In this document: one piece after another, positions 50,205-59,401 of the stretch | Numbering within the stretch: position 1 is the first letter of the stretch | Layout: the number at the start of each line of letters is the position of its first letter | Program-made: the position numbers and the translations under genes | The notes under the pieces: model-generated | The model's input: only the letters and a program-made list of their open reading frames with translations | Database searches by the model: none | Told to the model about the DNA's origin: nothing | Assembly (NCBI GenBank): GCA_022842595.1 | Contig: JALHPF010000003.1 | Location: forward strand, 124,001 to 188,000 | Direction: 5' to 3' | Origin: Rubrivivax sp. | Lineage (GTDB): Bacteria > Pseudomonadota > Gammaproteobacteria > Burkholderiales > Burkholderiaceae_C | DNA: 64,000 nt

Positions 50205-51404
50205 ATGTCCGAGCCCTCCCGCAAACGTGTCAGCCTGAAACCAGGCGCACCGTCGCCCGACCCGCGGCGCAAGCCTGTCCGCCCCGGCGCGCCGCATCGC
50301 CCACCCGCAGCTGCGGGGTCGACCGAAGCACCGCCGCAGCCTGGGCCCGGGGCGCCTGAACGGCTGTCCCAGCCGGCCCGGCCGCCACGGCCGCCCCGGC
50401 CATCGCGTCCGCCGAAGCCGCCCGGCCCATCCGCAAGGGCGGCCACGCCACCCCCCACGCGCGACGCACCGCGCCATCAGCCACGCGAATCTTCACGCGA
50501 ATCGCCGCGCGACCTGCCCCGGCCACCGCGGGCACCACGGCCTGACAGCAGGCCTGCAGCGCGTCCGCCTCACCCGGAACGCCGGGAACGCCCGCAGCGC
50601 CCTCCCGCCGCAGGCTGGCAGGCGCCACCGCCTACCCCAGCCCCGCCGCCACCGGCAGATGGGCCTGCCGGCGTCCGCATCTCGAAGCTGATGACCGAGC
50701 GTGGACTCTGTTCGCGGCGCGAGGCCGACGAGTGGATCGAAGCCGGCTGGGTGCGCATCGACGGCCAGATGGCCGTCCTGGGCCAGCGTGCGGCGGCCGA
50801 TGTGCACATCGCCATCGACCCGCGCGCCAGCACCGAACAGGCACAACGCATGACCGTGCTGCTGCACAAGCCCATCGGCGTGGTCAGCGGCCAGGCCGAA
50901 GACGGCTACGAACCCGCCATCACCCTCGTCAAGCCGGCCAACCGCTGGGCCGGCGACGAGAGCGGCGTGGTCTTCCACCCCGGCCACCTGCGCCACCTGG
51001 CGCCGGCAGGGCGGCTGGACATCGATTCCACGGGACTGCTCGTCTTCACCCAGGACGGCCGCATCGCCAAGCGCCTGGTCGGCGACGAAACCCGGGTCGA
51101 AAAGGAATATCTGGTTCGTGTGCAACACCTGCACGAAGGCCCGGTGCCCGAGGCGGCGCTGGACCGCCTGCGCCATGGCCTGGTGCTCGACAACGTCGAG
51201 CTGCGCCCGGCCCGCGTGAGCTGGCAGAACGAGGACCAGCTGCGCATCGTGCTGCGCGAAGGCCGCAAGCGCCAGATCCGCCGCATGTGCGAGCTGGTGG
51301 GCCTGGCAGTGCTGGGGCTCAAGCGCGTGCGCATCGGCAGCGTGGTGCTGGGTCAGCTGCCCGCGGGCCAATGGCGCTATCTGCGCGCAGACGAGCGCTT
51401 CTGA
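50205..51404 (+). CDS. Pseudouridine synthase, RsuA/RluB/RluF family, with long Pro/Arg-rich N-terminal extension
   Basis: This 399-residue protein has its catalytic part in the C-terminal 240 residues. The S4 domain starts RISKLMTERGLCSRREADEWI, and the catalytic Asp is in GRLDIDSTGLLVF. The RluF-like ending includes GRKRQIRRMCE. Ahead of this lies about 155 residues of disordered sequence, rich in Pro, Arg and Ala, much longer than in E. coli RluF. It probably modifies 23S rRNA; the exact site is not determined. Confidence 0.88.
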   Translation: MSEPSRKRVSLKPGAPSPDPRRKPVRPGAPHRPPAAAGSTEAPPQPGPGAPERLSQPARPPRPPRPSRPPKPPGPSARAATPPPTRDAPRHQPRESSRESPRDLPRPPRAPRPDSRPAARPPHPERRERPQRPPAAGWQAPPPTPAPPPPADGPAGVRISKLMTERGLCSRREADEWIEAGWVRIDGQMAVLGQRAAADVHIAIDPRASTEQAQRMTVLLHKPIGVVSGQAEDGYEPAITLVKPANRWAGDESGVVFHPGHLRHLAPAGRLDIDSTGLLVFTQDGRIAKRLVGDETRVEKEYLVRVQHLHEGPVPEAALDRLRHGLVLDNVELRPARVSWQNEDQLRIVLREGRKRQIRRMCELVGLAVLGLKRVRIGSVVLGQLPAGQWRYLRADERF

Positions 51405-51413
51405 TCGCCGGGC

Positions 51414-52430
51414 TCAGCCGCCCAGTTCCTGCAAACGTTTGCGCGCGTCTTCGAGCGAGGCCTTCTGTCCCTTGCCTGCGCTGACGTAGCGCGCGTAGGC
51501 GGCCCGCGCCTCGTCCTTGCGGCCCAGCTCCTGCAATGCAATGCCGCGCCGGTAATCCACCGGCAAGCGCGCCGCGCCCTGGGCGCGCGTGGCTTGCTCG
51601 TACAGGACCAGGGCCTCGGCATGGGCGCCGGCGGCCGCGCGCACGCGTGCCAGGCCGTAGGGGCCGGTGGCACTGGCCGGCCGTTCACGCACCAGGCGTT
51701 CGAGGAAGGGCTGGGCCTGCGGCGCCTTGCCGTCGTTGACGAGCTTGGAAGCCGCGGCAAAGCCCCATTCGGCCGCGTCTTCGGCCACCGCCTCATCGGC
51801 ACTGGCCAGCAGGGCCGTCAAGGACTGCAGGACCGCTTCGGCTCGCCCTTCCTGCAGGTCGACGCGGGCTTGCAGGACCTGAGCCTGGGCGGGTTGGGGC
51901 GCGGCACGCGCCAGTTCCTGGGCACGGCTGCTGCTGCCGCCCATGACGCCCGGCGCCAGAAGGTAGAACTCCACGAGTGCGCTGCGGGCCGGGTACCAGC
52001 CTGGTTCCAGCGCCTGGGCCTGGGCCAGCGCGGTCTTGACCGTGCCGGCACTGCGTGCGGCCTTCAGCATGCCCTCGGACATGGCCTGCACGCCCAACAC
52101 CACACCCAGCGCATAGTGGCAGGCCGCCACTTGTGGCTGCGCCTGCGTGCAGCTCTGCGCCCGGTCGATCACGGCCTTGCGCGCCTCGGCGTCGTTGTTT
52201 TCCAGTGCGCCCAGCGCCAGGGCCAGCAAGGCCTGGCTGTCGTCGGGCCGCGCAGCCAGGCGCTCGCGCGCCAGGCGCTGCAGCTCCGCGTGCCGGTCCT
52301 GGCGCAGCAATGTCTGCAGACTGGCGTCCTTGAACATCTGGGCGCTGGCCGGCGCCATCGCCAACGTGGTGGAAAGCACCAGGGCGGCCGGCAGCCGCCG
52401 GGCAAACAGATCGAAAGTGACAGGGCTCAT
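51414..52430 (-). CDS. Exported TPR-like protein
   Basis: This 338-residue protein has a signal peptide (ASAQ cleavage) and several helix-turn-helix repeats typical of tetratricopeptides, for example ARLPVDYRRGIALQELGRKDEARAAYARY near the end. The first part of the mature chain has LLALALGALENNDAEARK. No enzymatic domain is visible. It is convergent with the pseudouridine synthase and divergent from the MFS gene. Confidence 0.82.
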   Translation of the reverse strand: MSPVTFDLFARRLPAALVLSTTLAMAPASAQMFKDASLQTLLRQDRHAELQRLARERLAARPDDSQALLALALGALENNDAEARKAVIDRAQSCTQAQPQVAACHYALGVVLGVQAMSEGMLKAARSAGTVKTALAQAQALEPGWYPARSALVEFYLLAPGVMGGSSSRAQELARAAPQPAQAQVLQARVDLQEGRAEAVLQSLTALLASADEAVAEDAAEWGFAAASKLVNDGKAPQAQPFLERLVRERPASATGPYGLARVRAAAGAHAEALVLYEQATRAQGAARLPVDYRRGIALQELGRKDEARAAYARYVSAGKGQKASLEDARKRLQELGG

Positions 52431-52555
52431 GGCAAACGGCTCGAGAGTGGACGCAAGGTGCGCCGATGATGCCCACTCGGCCCGCTCCGTCCCCAGCCCG
52501 ATGCGACGAAGCGCGGTGAGAGGCCGACCGGGCGCCGCCTGTTAGTCTCGAAACG

Positions 52556-53794
52556 ATGTCTCCGCACCCACCTGCTGCAGCGCTGGCCGGCCTGCCGCCG
52601 CGCCCGAGCGTTGCCCTTGTCGCCTGGGCGCTGGCCCTGCTGCTGGGGCTGCAGCCGGTCACCACCGACATCTATCTGCCGGCGCTGCCGGCCCTGACAC
52701 GCGATCTCGGCGCATCGATGAGTGCCGCCCAGCTGACGATGTCTGCGCTGATCCTGGCCTTTGGCCTGGGCCAGTTGTTCTGGGGCCCGGTGGCCGACCG
52801 CGTCGGCCGCCGGCCGGTGCTGCTGTCGGGCCTGGCCCTGTACACCGCAGCCAGCGTCGGCAGCATGCTGGCCGCCGACATCGAGACGCTGATCGTCTGG
52901 CGGGTTCTGCAGGGCGCGGCCTTGGCCGCGGCGGTGGTTTGCGCCCGCGCGATGCTGCGCGACCTGTATGAACCGCAGCAAGGCGCCCAGGTGATGTCGC
53001 TGGGTCTGTCGGGTCTGGGCGTGATCGCCATCACCGGCCCGGTGGTGGGCGGCCTGGTCGCGGCCACCTGGGGCTGGCGCGCCGCGCTGGCGGTGGTGGC
53101 GCTGATGGGCGCAGTGACCCTGATCTTTGTCGCCCTGCGCTTGCCTGAAACCCTGCCCGTGAAGAACCCCCGCGCCACCGCGCTGGCCCCGCTGCTGGCG
53201 AACTGGCTGCGCATCGGCCGCCACCCCACCTTCCTGGCCTGGACGCTGCTCGTCAGCTTCACCTACGGCGGGCTTTTCACCATCCTGGCAGGCTCGTCCT
53301 TCGTGTATATCGACATCCTGGGTCTGTCGCCAGCGGCCTACGGGCTGGCGATGGGCTCGGCCTCGACCAGCTACCTGCTCGGCACCTTCGCCTGCCGACG
53401 CTGGGTGGGCCGGATGGGCATGGCGCGCACGGTGCGGCGCGGGGCCTTCTTCAGCCTTGCGGGCGGTGTGCTCATCGTCGTGCTGGCGCTGGCCGGCGTG
53501 CAAGCCGCCTGGGCCGTGCTGCTGCCGCAGTGGCTGTTTGCCTTCGGCCATGGTGTGCACCAGCCTTGTGGCCAGGCGGGCGCAGTGGGGCCGTTTCCGG
53601 AGGCTGCGGGGGCGGCGTCGGCGCTGGCCGGGTTCGTGCTCGCGGCCACCGCGTTTGCCGTCGGCCTGTGGCTGGGGCAGGCGCTGGACGGCCGGGTGCT
53701 GCCGTATGCACTGGGGCTGGGGTTCTGGTCGCTGCTCACCGCCATCGTGGCCTGGACCCTGGTGCAACGCCATGGCGAGGCCAGGCGACCATGA
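52556..53794 (+). CDS. MFS drug-resistance-type transporter (Bcr/CflA family)
   Basis: This 412-residue protein has 12 hydrophobic helices. [10 protein letters not shown] early in helix 1 and [15 protein letters not shown] between helices 2 and 3 are Bcr/CflA signatures. It probably exports small molecules by proton antiport. It overlaps miaA as ATGA. Confidence 0.9.
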   Translation: MSPHPPAAALAGLPPRPSVALVAWALALLLGLQPVTTDIYLPALPALTRDLGASMSAAQLTMSALILAFGLGQLFWGPVADRVGRRPVLLSGLALYTAASVGSMLAADIETLIVWRVLQGAALAAAVVCARAMLRDLYEPQQGAQVMSLGLSGLGVIAITGPVVGGLVAATWGWRAALAVVALMGAVTLIFVALRLPETLPVKNPRATALAPLLANWLRIGRHPTFLAWTLLVSFTYGGLFTILAGSSFVYIDILGLSPAAYGLAMGSASTSYLLGTFACRRWVGRMGMARTVRRGAFFSLAGGVLIVVLALAGVQAAWAVLLPQWLFAFGHGVHQPCGQAGAVGPFPEAAGAASALAGFVLAATAFAVGLWLGQALDGRVLPYALGLGFWSLLTAIVAWTLVQRHGEARRP

Positions 53795-54789
53795 ATGCAA
53801 GCAGCGAAGCGCCGCGTGCGCTGGCCCTGGCCGGCCCCACGGCGTCGGGCAAGACCGCCCTGGCCCTGGCCTTCGCCGAACACTGCCGGGCGCAGCGCCC
53901 GGTCGAGATCATCAGCGTCGACTCGGCCCTGGTCTACCGCGGCATGGACGTGGGCACGGCCAAGCCCGGTGCAGCCGAGCGCCAGGCCGTGCCGCACCAC
54001 CTGATCGACATCCTGGACCCGGCGGAAAGCTACTCGGCAGCGCGCTTCTGTGCCGATGCCGAACGCCTGGTCGATGAGATCCGCGGGCGTGGGCACCTGC
54101 CCCTGCTGGTGGGCGGCACGATGCTCTATTTCAGTGCGGCACAGCGGGGTCTGGACGCCATGCCGGCGGCCGATGCCGCGGTCCGCGCCGAGATCGACGC
54201 ACGCGCTGCTGCCATCGGCTGGCCGGCCCTGCATGCCGAGCTTGCGCGAGTCGATCCGGTGACGGCCGCGCGGCTGGCCCCCGCCGACGCCCAGCGTGTC
54301 CAGCGCGCGCTCGAGGTTTGGCAAGTGAGCGGCCGGCCGCTGTCGGCGTGGCAGCAGCGGCAGGCGCAGCCGCCTGTGCCGGCGCGGTTTCCGTTCCACC
54401 TGGTCTCGCTGGAACCGCAGGACCGGGCCTGGCTGCACCAGCGCATCGAGCTGCGCTTCGACGCCATGCTGGCGCAGGGCCTGGTCGCGGAAGTGGCCCG
54501 CCTGCGCGAACGCAGCGACCTGCACCCGGGCCTGCCTTCGATGCGCTGCGTGGGCTATCGGCAGGCGTGGGAAGCACTCGACGCGGGCATGCCCGTGAGC
54601 GCCTGTGCGGGCCCTGCCTGGCAGGCCCTGCGCGACAGGGGCATCGCGGCGACCCGCCAGCTGGCCAAGCGCCAGCTGACCTGGCTGCGCTCGATGCCCC
54701 AGCGCCGTGTCGTGCCTTGCGACAGCCCGGCCTCGACAGACGAGGGAATCACCGCATTGACCGCAGCTCTGCAATCGATTGCAATGTAA
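53791..54789 (+). CDS. miaA: tRNA dimethylallyltransferase
   Basis: This 332-residue enzyme adds the isopentenyl group to A37 of certain tRNAs. The P-loop GPTASGKT lies at residues 15-22, followed by [27 protein letters not shown] and the [12 protein letters not shown] and [14 protein letters not shown] segments. The ATG at 53791 overlaps the MFS stop. In many genomes miaA neighbours mutL; here it is next to an MFS gene. Confidence 0.95.
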   Translation: MNASSEAPRALALAGPTASGKTALALAFAEHCRAQRPVEIISVDSALVYRGMDVGTAKPGAAERQAVPHHLIDILDPAESYSAARFCADAERLVDEIRGRGHLPLLVGGTMLYFSAAQRGLDAMPAADAAVRAEIDARAAAIGWPALHAELARVDPVTAARLAPADAQRVQRALEVWQVSGRPLSAWQQRQAQPPVPARFPFHLVSLEPQDRAWLHQRIELRFDAMLAQGLVAEVARLRERSDLHPGLPSMRCVGYRQAWEALDAGMPVSACAGPAWQALRDRGIAATRQLAKRQLTWLRSMPQRRVVPCDSPASTDEGITALTAALQSIAM

Positions 54790-55051
54790 GTGTTCCTTAA
54801 GCTGCACGACGCCAGTTCAACGGCGGATGGCCCGCGTCTTGCAACGTGAAACACCGGGCAAAGCAGGCGTTTGGCGAACCGTGCTCCCCCCGGAGCTAGG
54901 GTGATGCCCGGGCGGGGCGGGTGTAAGGTTCACGATATAGTCCCGCGCCTTGAGCCACCCTTGTGTCACCGTGACATTCGGCGCAGGTGGCGGTATCTGA
55001 GTGAGTTGCAGTATCTGGAAAAACACGTTCCAGATGGACTGGAGGAGCCGA
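54790..55051 (+). promoter_or_regulatory. tonB upstream region with a palindromic operator candidate and a leader hairpin
   Basis: This 262-base spacer has a TATAGT hexamer at 54936-54941 without a clear -35 element. A perfect palindrome TGTCACCGTGACA lies at 54964-54976. A perfect 8-base inverted repeat with a 7-base loop lies at 55013-55035, immediately before the tonB GGAGGA ribosome-binding site. I see no match to a Fur box. Regulation by an unidentified repressor is possible. Confidence 0.45.
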
Positions 55052-55744
55052 GTGGATTTCGCAGCAGAACAACGCAACCCAAGTCGACATGCCATGGGGT
55101 TCGGCATCGTCGTGGTGCTGCACCTCTTGCTCTTCTGGGCGATCATGTCGGGCTTGGCCAAACAGGTGGTCGACGTGATCAAGGCGCCCATCGAGACGAA
55201 GATCATCGAAGAGGTGAAACCGCCGCCGCCGCCGCCGCCCGAGAACCTGCCGCCGCCGCCGAAGTTCGCGCCTCCGCCGCCTTCGTTCGTGCCACCGCCC
55301 GAGGTGAACGTCAACCCGCCGCCAACGCCGGCGCCGACGATCACCACCACCCAGGTCGTACCGCCCCCGGCGCCACCGGTGTTCAATGCGCCGCCAGCAC
55401 CGCCGGCGCCGCCAGCACCGGCGCCGCCGGCCCCGCCCCGCGTGGCCGCGCGACCGGCCATTGCGAACGTCCAGGCCTGCGCGCCCACTGGCGAGGACTA
55501 CCCCGCCGCGGCGCTGCGCGCCGAAGCCACCGGCACCACGAAGATCCGCTTCACCATCGGTCCGGACGGACGCATGACGAATGCCGAAGTCGTGCGATCG
55601 TCCGGGCCTTCACGTGAACACAAGCAGATGGACCGGGTGGCTTTGTCGAAGCTCAGTGGCTGCAGCTTCCGGGCTGGTGCCGACGAAAACGGCCAGCCGG
55701 TTGGCGCCTCCTTCGACGTGGACTACGTCTGGAAGCTGGAATGA
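55052..55744 (+). CDS. tonB: Energy transducer TonB
   Basis: This 230-residue protein is anchored in the inner membrane by a helix near residues 15-33. It then has a long proline-rich spacer (about residues 50-128) that spans the periplasm, and the TonB C-terminal domain (DYPAAALRAEATGTTKIRFTIGPDGRMTNAEVV). I take a GTG at 55052, with GGAGGA five bases upstream; an upstream ATG would add 17 residues of non-TonB sequence. It powers TonB-dependent receptors such as BtuB. Confidence 0.92.
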   Translation: MDFAAEQRNPSRHAMGFGIVVVLHLLLFWAIMSGLAKQVVDVIKAPIETKIIEEVKPPPPPPPENLPPPPKFAPPPPSFVPPPEVNVNPPPTPAPTITTTQVVPPPAPPVFNAPPAPPAPPAPAPPAPPRVAARPAIANVQACAPTGEDYPAAALRAEATGTTKIRFTIGPDGRMTNAEVVRSSGPSREHKQMDRVALSKLSGCSFRAGADENGQPVGASFDVDYVWKLE

Positions 55745-55863
55745 CCAAAGCGAGTGCCTGGCAGCCGCCGCCTCGCCAGGCCATCGTTCGACCCCTCGTT
55801 CGTCCCCTTTTCTTCGCGCCCACCCCCTCTTCTTCAGCGGGCGCTGTTCTCTACGGAGCTGCT

Positions 55864-56721
55864 ATGTCTTTGATTCAAGTTTTGCGCACGTCCCTCGGCG
55901 CCGCCCTGCTCGCGAGCTCGGCACTGCTGTCCTTCAGCCCGGCAGCCCTGGCGCAATCGGCCCCGAGCGCCGAGGCCTCGGCGCCTGCCGCGGCCCCTGC
56001 CCCGACGGCCGAGCCGGCCCCGGCTGCCGCCGGCCCGATGTCTCCGACAATCACCGAAGAGGCCGTCGAGAATCCGTACGGCCTGAAGGCGATGTGGCAT
56101 GAGGGTGACGTGGTCAACAAGACCACCCTAGTCATCCTGGTGATCATGTCGATGGGCAGCTGGTACGTCATCTTCGTCAAGCTCTTCGAGCAGCGTGCCA
56201 TGCTCAAGAGTGCCCGCGAGTCGGCCGATTCCTTCTGGAAAGCCAGTTCGGTGAAGGCGGGCTTCACGTCGTTGCAGGAAGGCTCGGCCTTCCGCTTCAT
56301 TGCCGAGCAGGGCATCAAGGCCAGCGAGCACCATGAAGGCACGATGGTCGAGACCATCGACAAGCACACCTGGATCAGCATGTCGGTCGACCGTGCCGTC
56401 GGCAACATCCAGAGCCGTCTGCAGGACGGCCTGGCCGTTCTCGCCACCGTTGGTTCCACCGCTCCTTTCGTGGGCCTGTTCGGAACCGTCTGGGGCATCT
56501 ACAACGCCCTCGTCAAGATCGGCATCAGCGGCCAGGCATCGATCGACAAGGTGGCCGGCCCCGTCGGTGAAGCCCTGATCATGACCGCCATCGGCCTGGC
56601 CGTGGCCGTGCCGGCGGTGATGGGCTACAACTGGCTGATCCGCCGCAACAAGGCCGTGATGGACCAGACCAAGGCCTTCGCTGGCGACCTGCACAACGTG
56701 CTCCTGGCCGGCAAGCGATGA
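55864..56721 (+). CDS. exbB: ExbB-type proton channel subunit
   Basis: This 285-residue ExbB/TolQ/MotA-family protein has three membrane helices and the core STAPFVGLFGTVWGIYNAL. It also has a cleavable signal peptide (ALAQS) and an Ala/Pro-rich periplasmic linker of about 35 residues before the first helix. I chose the ATG at 55864 with CGGAG upstream; an earlier ATG that overlaps the tonB stop would mask the signal peptide. It forms the motor with ExbD. Confidence 0.92.
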   Translation: MSLIQVLRTSLGAALLASSALLSFSPAALAQSAPSAEASAPAAAPAPTAEPAPAAAGPMSPTITEEAVENPYGLKAMWHEGDVVNKTTLVILVIMSMGSWYVIFVKLFEQRAMLKSARESADSFWKASSVKAGFTSLQEGSAFRFIAEQGIKASEHHEGTMVETIDKHTWISMSVDRAVGNIQSRLQDGLAVLATVGSTAPFVGLFGTVWGIYNALVKIGISGQASIDKVAGPVGEALIMTAIGLAVAVPAVMGYNWLIRRNKAVMDQTKAFAGDLHNVLLAGKR

Positions 56722-56773
56722 CTCTCGGCACCCGGACGCCCCAGGGCGTCGCACCCCGATCTGGAGCACCCGC

Positions 56774-57211
56774 ATGGGCATGAACGTAGGCGCCGCCGGC
56801 GACGACGACGGCGAAGACCAACTCAACACCACCATCAACACCACGCCCCTGGTGGACGTGATGCTGGTGTTGCTCATCATCTTCCTGATCACCATCCCGG
56901 TGGTCACGCAGACCATCAAGCTGGAACTGCCGAAGGAACGGAACCTTCCGACGCAGACCAAGCCAGAGAACATCGTGCTCGCCGTGAACCGCGATGGCGA
57001 CGTGTTCTGGGGCCTCGAACGCATGCCCGATACCGAAACCCTGGTGAACCGCCTGAAGATCGAGTCCGTCAAGGAACCGCAGCCCGAGGTGCACATCCGT
57101 GGCGACTCCGAGGTTCGCTACGAATCCGTCGGCCGGCTCGTCGTGGCCTGCCAGCGCGCCGGCATCTTCAAGGTCGGCTTCATCACCGAACCACCGGCCC
57201 CGGGCCAGTGA
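56774..57211 (+). CDS. exbD: ExbD-type protein 1
   Basis: This 145-residue protein has a short cytoplasmic N-terminus, one membrane helix with the key aspartate (TTPLVDVMLVLLIIFLITIPVV) and a periplasmic domain that transmits the proton-motive force. It is the first of two ExbD paralogues here. They share the start MNVG and the helix but diverge in the periplasmic part. Confidence 0.92.
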   Translation: MGMNVGAAGDDDGEDQLNTTINTTPLVDVMLVLLIIFLITIPVVTQTIKLELPKERNLPTQTKPENIVLAVNRDGDVFWGLERMPDTETLVNRLKIESVKEPQPEVHIRGDSEVRYESVGRLVVACQRAGIFKVGFITEPPAPGQ

Positions 57212-57248
57212 CGGCCTGCGGCCGGCGACACGACACTAGGAATCTGAC

Positions 57249-57683
57249 ATGTCAATGAATGTTGGCTCGACCAGCGAAGACGAAGACGGCGGCGTGATGG
57301 TCGACATCAACACCACGCCGTTGATCGACGTGATGCTGGTGCTGCTCATCATGTTCATCATCACGATCCCGATCCAGACCCATGCGGTCAAGATGAACAT
57401 GCCGGTGCCGAACAACGCGGCTCCGCCACCCAAGCCGCCGGAGATCATCCGCATCGATGTCGACTTCGACGGCACCATCGGCTGGAACGGCGAGATCATC
57501 CCCGACCGCAACACACTCGAAGCGCGGCTGCGTGACGTGGCGACCCAGGCCGACCAGCCCGAGGTCCACCTGCGGCCCAACAAGCTCGTGACGTACAAGT
57601 ACGTCGCGATGATCATGGCCTCGGCGCAGCGGCTTGGCGTCACCAAGATCGGCATCGTCGGCAACGAACAATTCCTGGAATGA
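57249..57683 (+). CDS. exbD: ExbD-type protein 2
   Basis: This 144-residue paralogue has the same helix with the key aspartate (TTPLIDVMLVLLIMFIITIP). Its periplasmic part is different in sequence (VDFDGTIGWNGEIIPD). It overlaps the next gene as ATGA. Paired ExbD proteins are frequent in Burkholderiales and Xanthomonas TonB operons; whether they form heteromers is unknown. Confidence 0.92.
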   Translation: MSMNVGSTSEDEDGGVMVDINTTPLIDVMLVLLIMFIITIPIQTHAVKMNMPVPNNAAPPPKPPEIIRIDVDFDGTIGWNGEIIPDRNTLEARLRDVATQADQPEVHLRPNKLVTYKYVAMIMASAQRLGVTKIGIVGNEQFLE

Positions 57684-58897
57684 GCAAGCGTCCTGATCTG
57701 ATCTGGCGGCCCATGGCCGCGGCCCTGGTGCTCGTGTGCAGCTTCACCGTCGCCCATGCCCAGGGCTTGCGTCCGGAAGTGGGCAAGCCGCTGCAGCAGG
57801 CTTCCGACCTGCTGAAGGCGGGCAAGGCCAAGGAGGCACTGGCGAAGGTGCGCGAGGCGGAAGCCGTGGGCGGCAAGTCGGCCAACGAGCAGATCACCGT
57901 CGATCGCATGAAGGCGGCTGCGGCCCAGCGGGCGGGCGACGTGGGTACGTCGATCCAGGCGCTGGAGTCGTTGTTCGACCGGGTTGGCGGCGCCGAGAAG
58001 GGCCAGGTCGCCGAACAGATCGCGAACTCGTACGCCCAGCAGCGCAGCAACGCCAAGGCCAATGAATGGGTGGCGAAGGCCGTTCAGGCAGGCAACAACG
58101 GCGGCGGAATCCGTCAGTTGCAGAGCTATCTGCAGTCGGCCGGCGGCGACTACGCCGCCATCGCGCGCGACGCCCAGGCAGCCGTATCGGGCGCTGAACA
58201 GGCCGGTCGCCGCCCAGGTGAAGACGACCTTCTGCGCCTGGCCGATGCCCAGCAACGGCTGGGCAACATGGGTGCGTATGGCAACACGCTCGAGAAGCTG
58301 CTGCTGAACTACCCGAAGAAGGATTACTGGAACGCTTACCTCGGCAGGCTGCCACGGAAGGCAGGTTTCTCGGGCCGGTACGAACTGGATGTCATGCGCT
58401 TGCGGCTGGCCAGCGGTACGCTGACCAAGACCGAGGAATACATGGAGATGGCGCAGCTGGCCCTGCAGGCCGGCTTGCCCGCCGAAGGCCGGCGCATCGC
58501 CGAACAGGGCTACAAGCTGGGTGTGCTCGGCACGGGCGCCGAGGCGGCACGCCATCAACGGCTGCGCGACCTGGCCGTGAAGCAGGAAGAGTCCGTCAAG
58601 GCCGGGCTGGCCGCTCGTGCCACCGAGGCGGCCACTGAACCCGAAGGCGACGCGCTCGTGAACATCGGCTATGCGTTCGTATCGCTAGGCGACGTCGACC
58701 AGGGCATCAAGCTCATCGAGCAGGGCATCGCCAAAGGCAAGCTCAAGCGCCCGGACGAAGCCCGGCTGCGCCTGGGCATGGCCCAGCTGCAATCCTCGAG
58801 TGCCAAGTCCAAGGCGACCGCCACTCTGCGCAGCGTCAAGGGCACCGACGGCACGGCGGAGATCGCCCGCCTGTGGCTGGTGCTCGGCAACAGCTGA
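57680..58897 (+). CDS. Exported TPR protein of the TonB operon
   Basis: This 405-residue protein has a signal peptide (HAQG cleavage) and helical repeats of TPR type across its length (LLKAGKAKEALAKVREAE, LVNIGYAFVSLGDVDQGIKLIEQG). It overlaps exbD2 by four bases. Tetratricopeptide proteins encoded with TonB/ExbB/ExbD, such as TtpC in Vibrio, have been linked to TonB function. A similar accessory role here is inference. Confidence 0.85.
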   Translation: MSKRPDLIWRPMAAALVLVCSFTVAHAQGLRPEVGKPLQQASDLLKAGKAKEALAKVREAEAVGGKSANEQITVDRMKAAAAQRAGDVGTSIQALESLFDRVGGAEKGQVAEQIANSYAQQRSNAKANEWVAKAVQAGNNGGGIRQLQSYLQSAGGDYAAIARDAQAAVSGAEQAGRRPGEDDLLRLADAQQRLGNMGAYGNTLEKLLLNYPKKDYWNAYLGRLPRKAGFSGRYELDVMRLRLASGTLTKTEEYMEMAQLALQAGLPAEGRRIAEQGYKLGVLGTGAEAARHQRLRDLAVKQEESVKAGLAARATEAATEPEGDALVNIGYAFVSLGDVDQGIKLIEQGIAKGKLKRPDEARLRLGMAQLQSSSAKSKATATLRSVKGTDGTAEIARLWLVLGNS

Positions 58898-58951
58898 AGC
58901 CGTTCAGGGCGCACGGCATCGCGGGTCGACAGAGCCAGGCTCGCCAGACCC

Positions 58952-59167
58952 GTGAACATCCGGCGCACGCTCGTGTACGGCTGCACTGCAGCGGGTGCCT
59001 TGTTGGGCCTGGTGCTGGGATACCGGTTCGGCCGGGAAATCAGCGGGCCCGGCCTGGGTGTGCTGCTGGCCATCAACGCTGGCCTTTTCGGCGGCCTGCT
59101 GGTGGCGATGCTGATGGACCGGCTGGCACTTGCGCGCCCTGCTTCGCCACCACCGCCTGACCGCTGA
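58952..59167 (+). CDS. Small two-helix membrane protein, function unknown
   Basis: This 71-residue protein begins at a GTG (58952). Two hydrophobic helices (about residues 8-24 and 32-55) are joined by a short polar loop, and the tail is Pro-rich. It follows the TPR gene by 54 bases in the same direction and may be part of that transcript. No family is recognised. Confidence 0.55.
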   Translation: MNIRRTLVYGCTAAGALLGLVLGYRFGREISGPGLGVLLAINAGLFGGLLVAMLMDRLALARPASPPPPDR

Positions 59168-59226
59168 TCGCGGTGCGCTTCAGCGCACTGCCGTGCGACA
59201 GCCCGGCGGGCGGTCGCACAACCCGT

Positions 59227-59313
59227 CTACTTGCGGCTCTTGCGCACCTGTTCCAGCAGCCAAAGCGCAACGAACAGGACCCAGACGAGCAGCAACAGAT
59301 GGTAGATCTTCAT
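59227..59313 (-). CDS. 28-residue single-helix membrane microprotein downstream of pucC
   Basis: An open frame of 28 codons starts at an ATG (59313) with AAGGA six bases upstream. The product has one basic residue, a hydrophobic stretch of about 15 residues (residues 6-20, LLLLVWVLFVALWLL) and a charged tail ending KSRK. It is in the same direction as pucB-A-C and starts 88 bases after the pucC stop. Positive charges at the C-terminus suggest that end is cytoplasmic. Too short for standard gene callers; coding status rests on the ribosome-binding site and the clean helix. Confidence 0.5.
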   Translation of the reverse strand: MKIYHLLLLVWVLFVALWLLEQVRKSRK

Positions 59314-59401
59314 GCGTTTTCCTTGGTTTCAGTGGCGAAGGGAACAGCTGGACAGCAACAGCGCAGGAACGAGGACCCCGAATTTCAGCCCGGCGCGCAG
59401 A

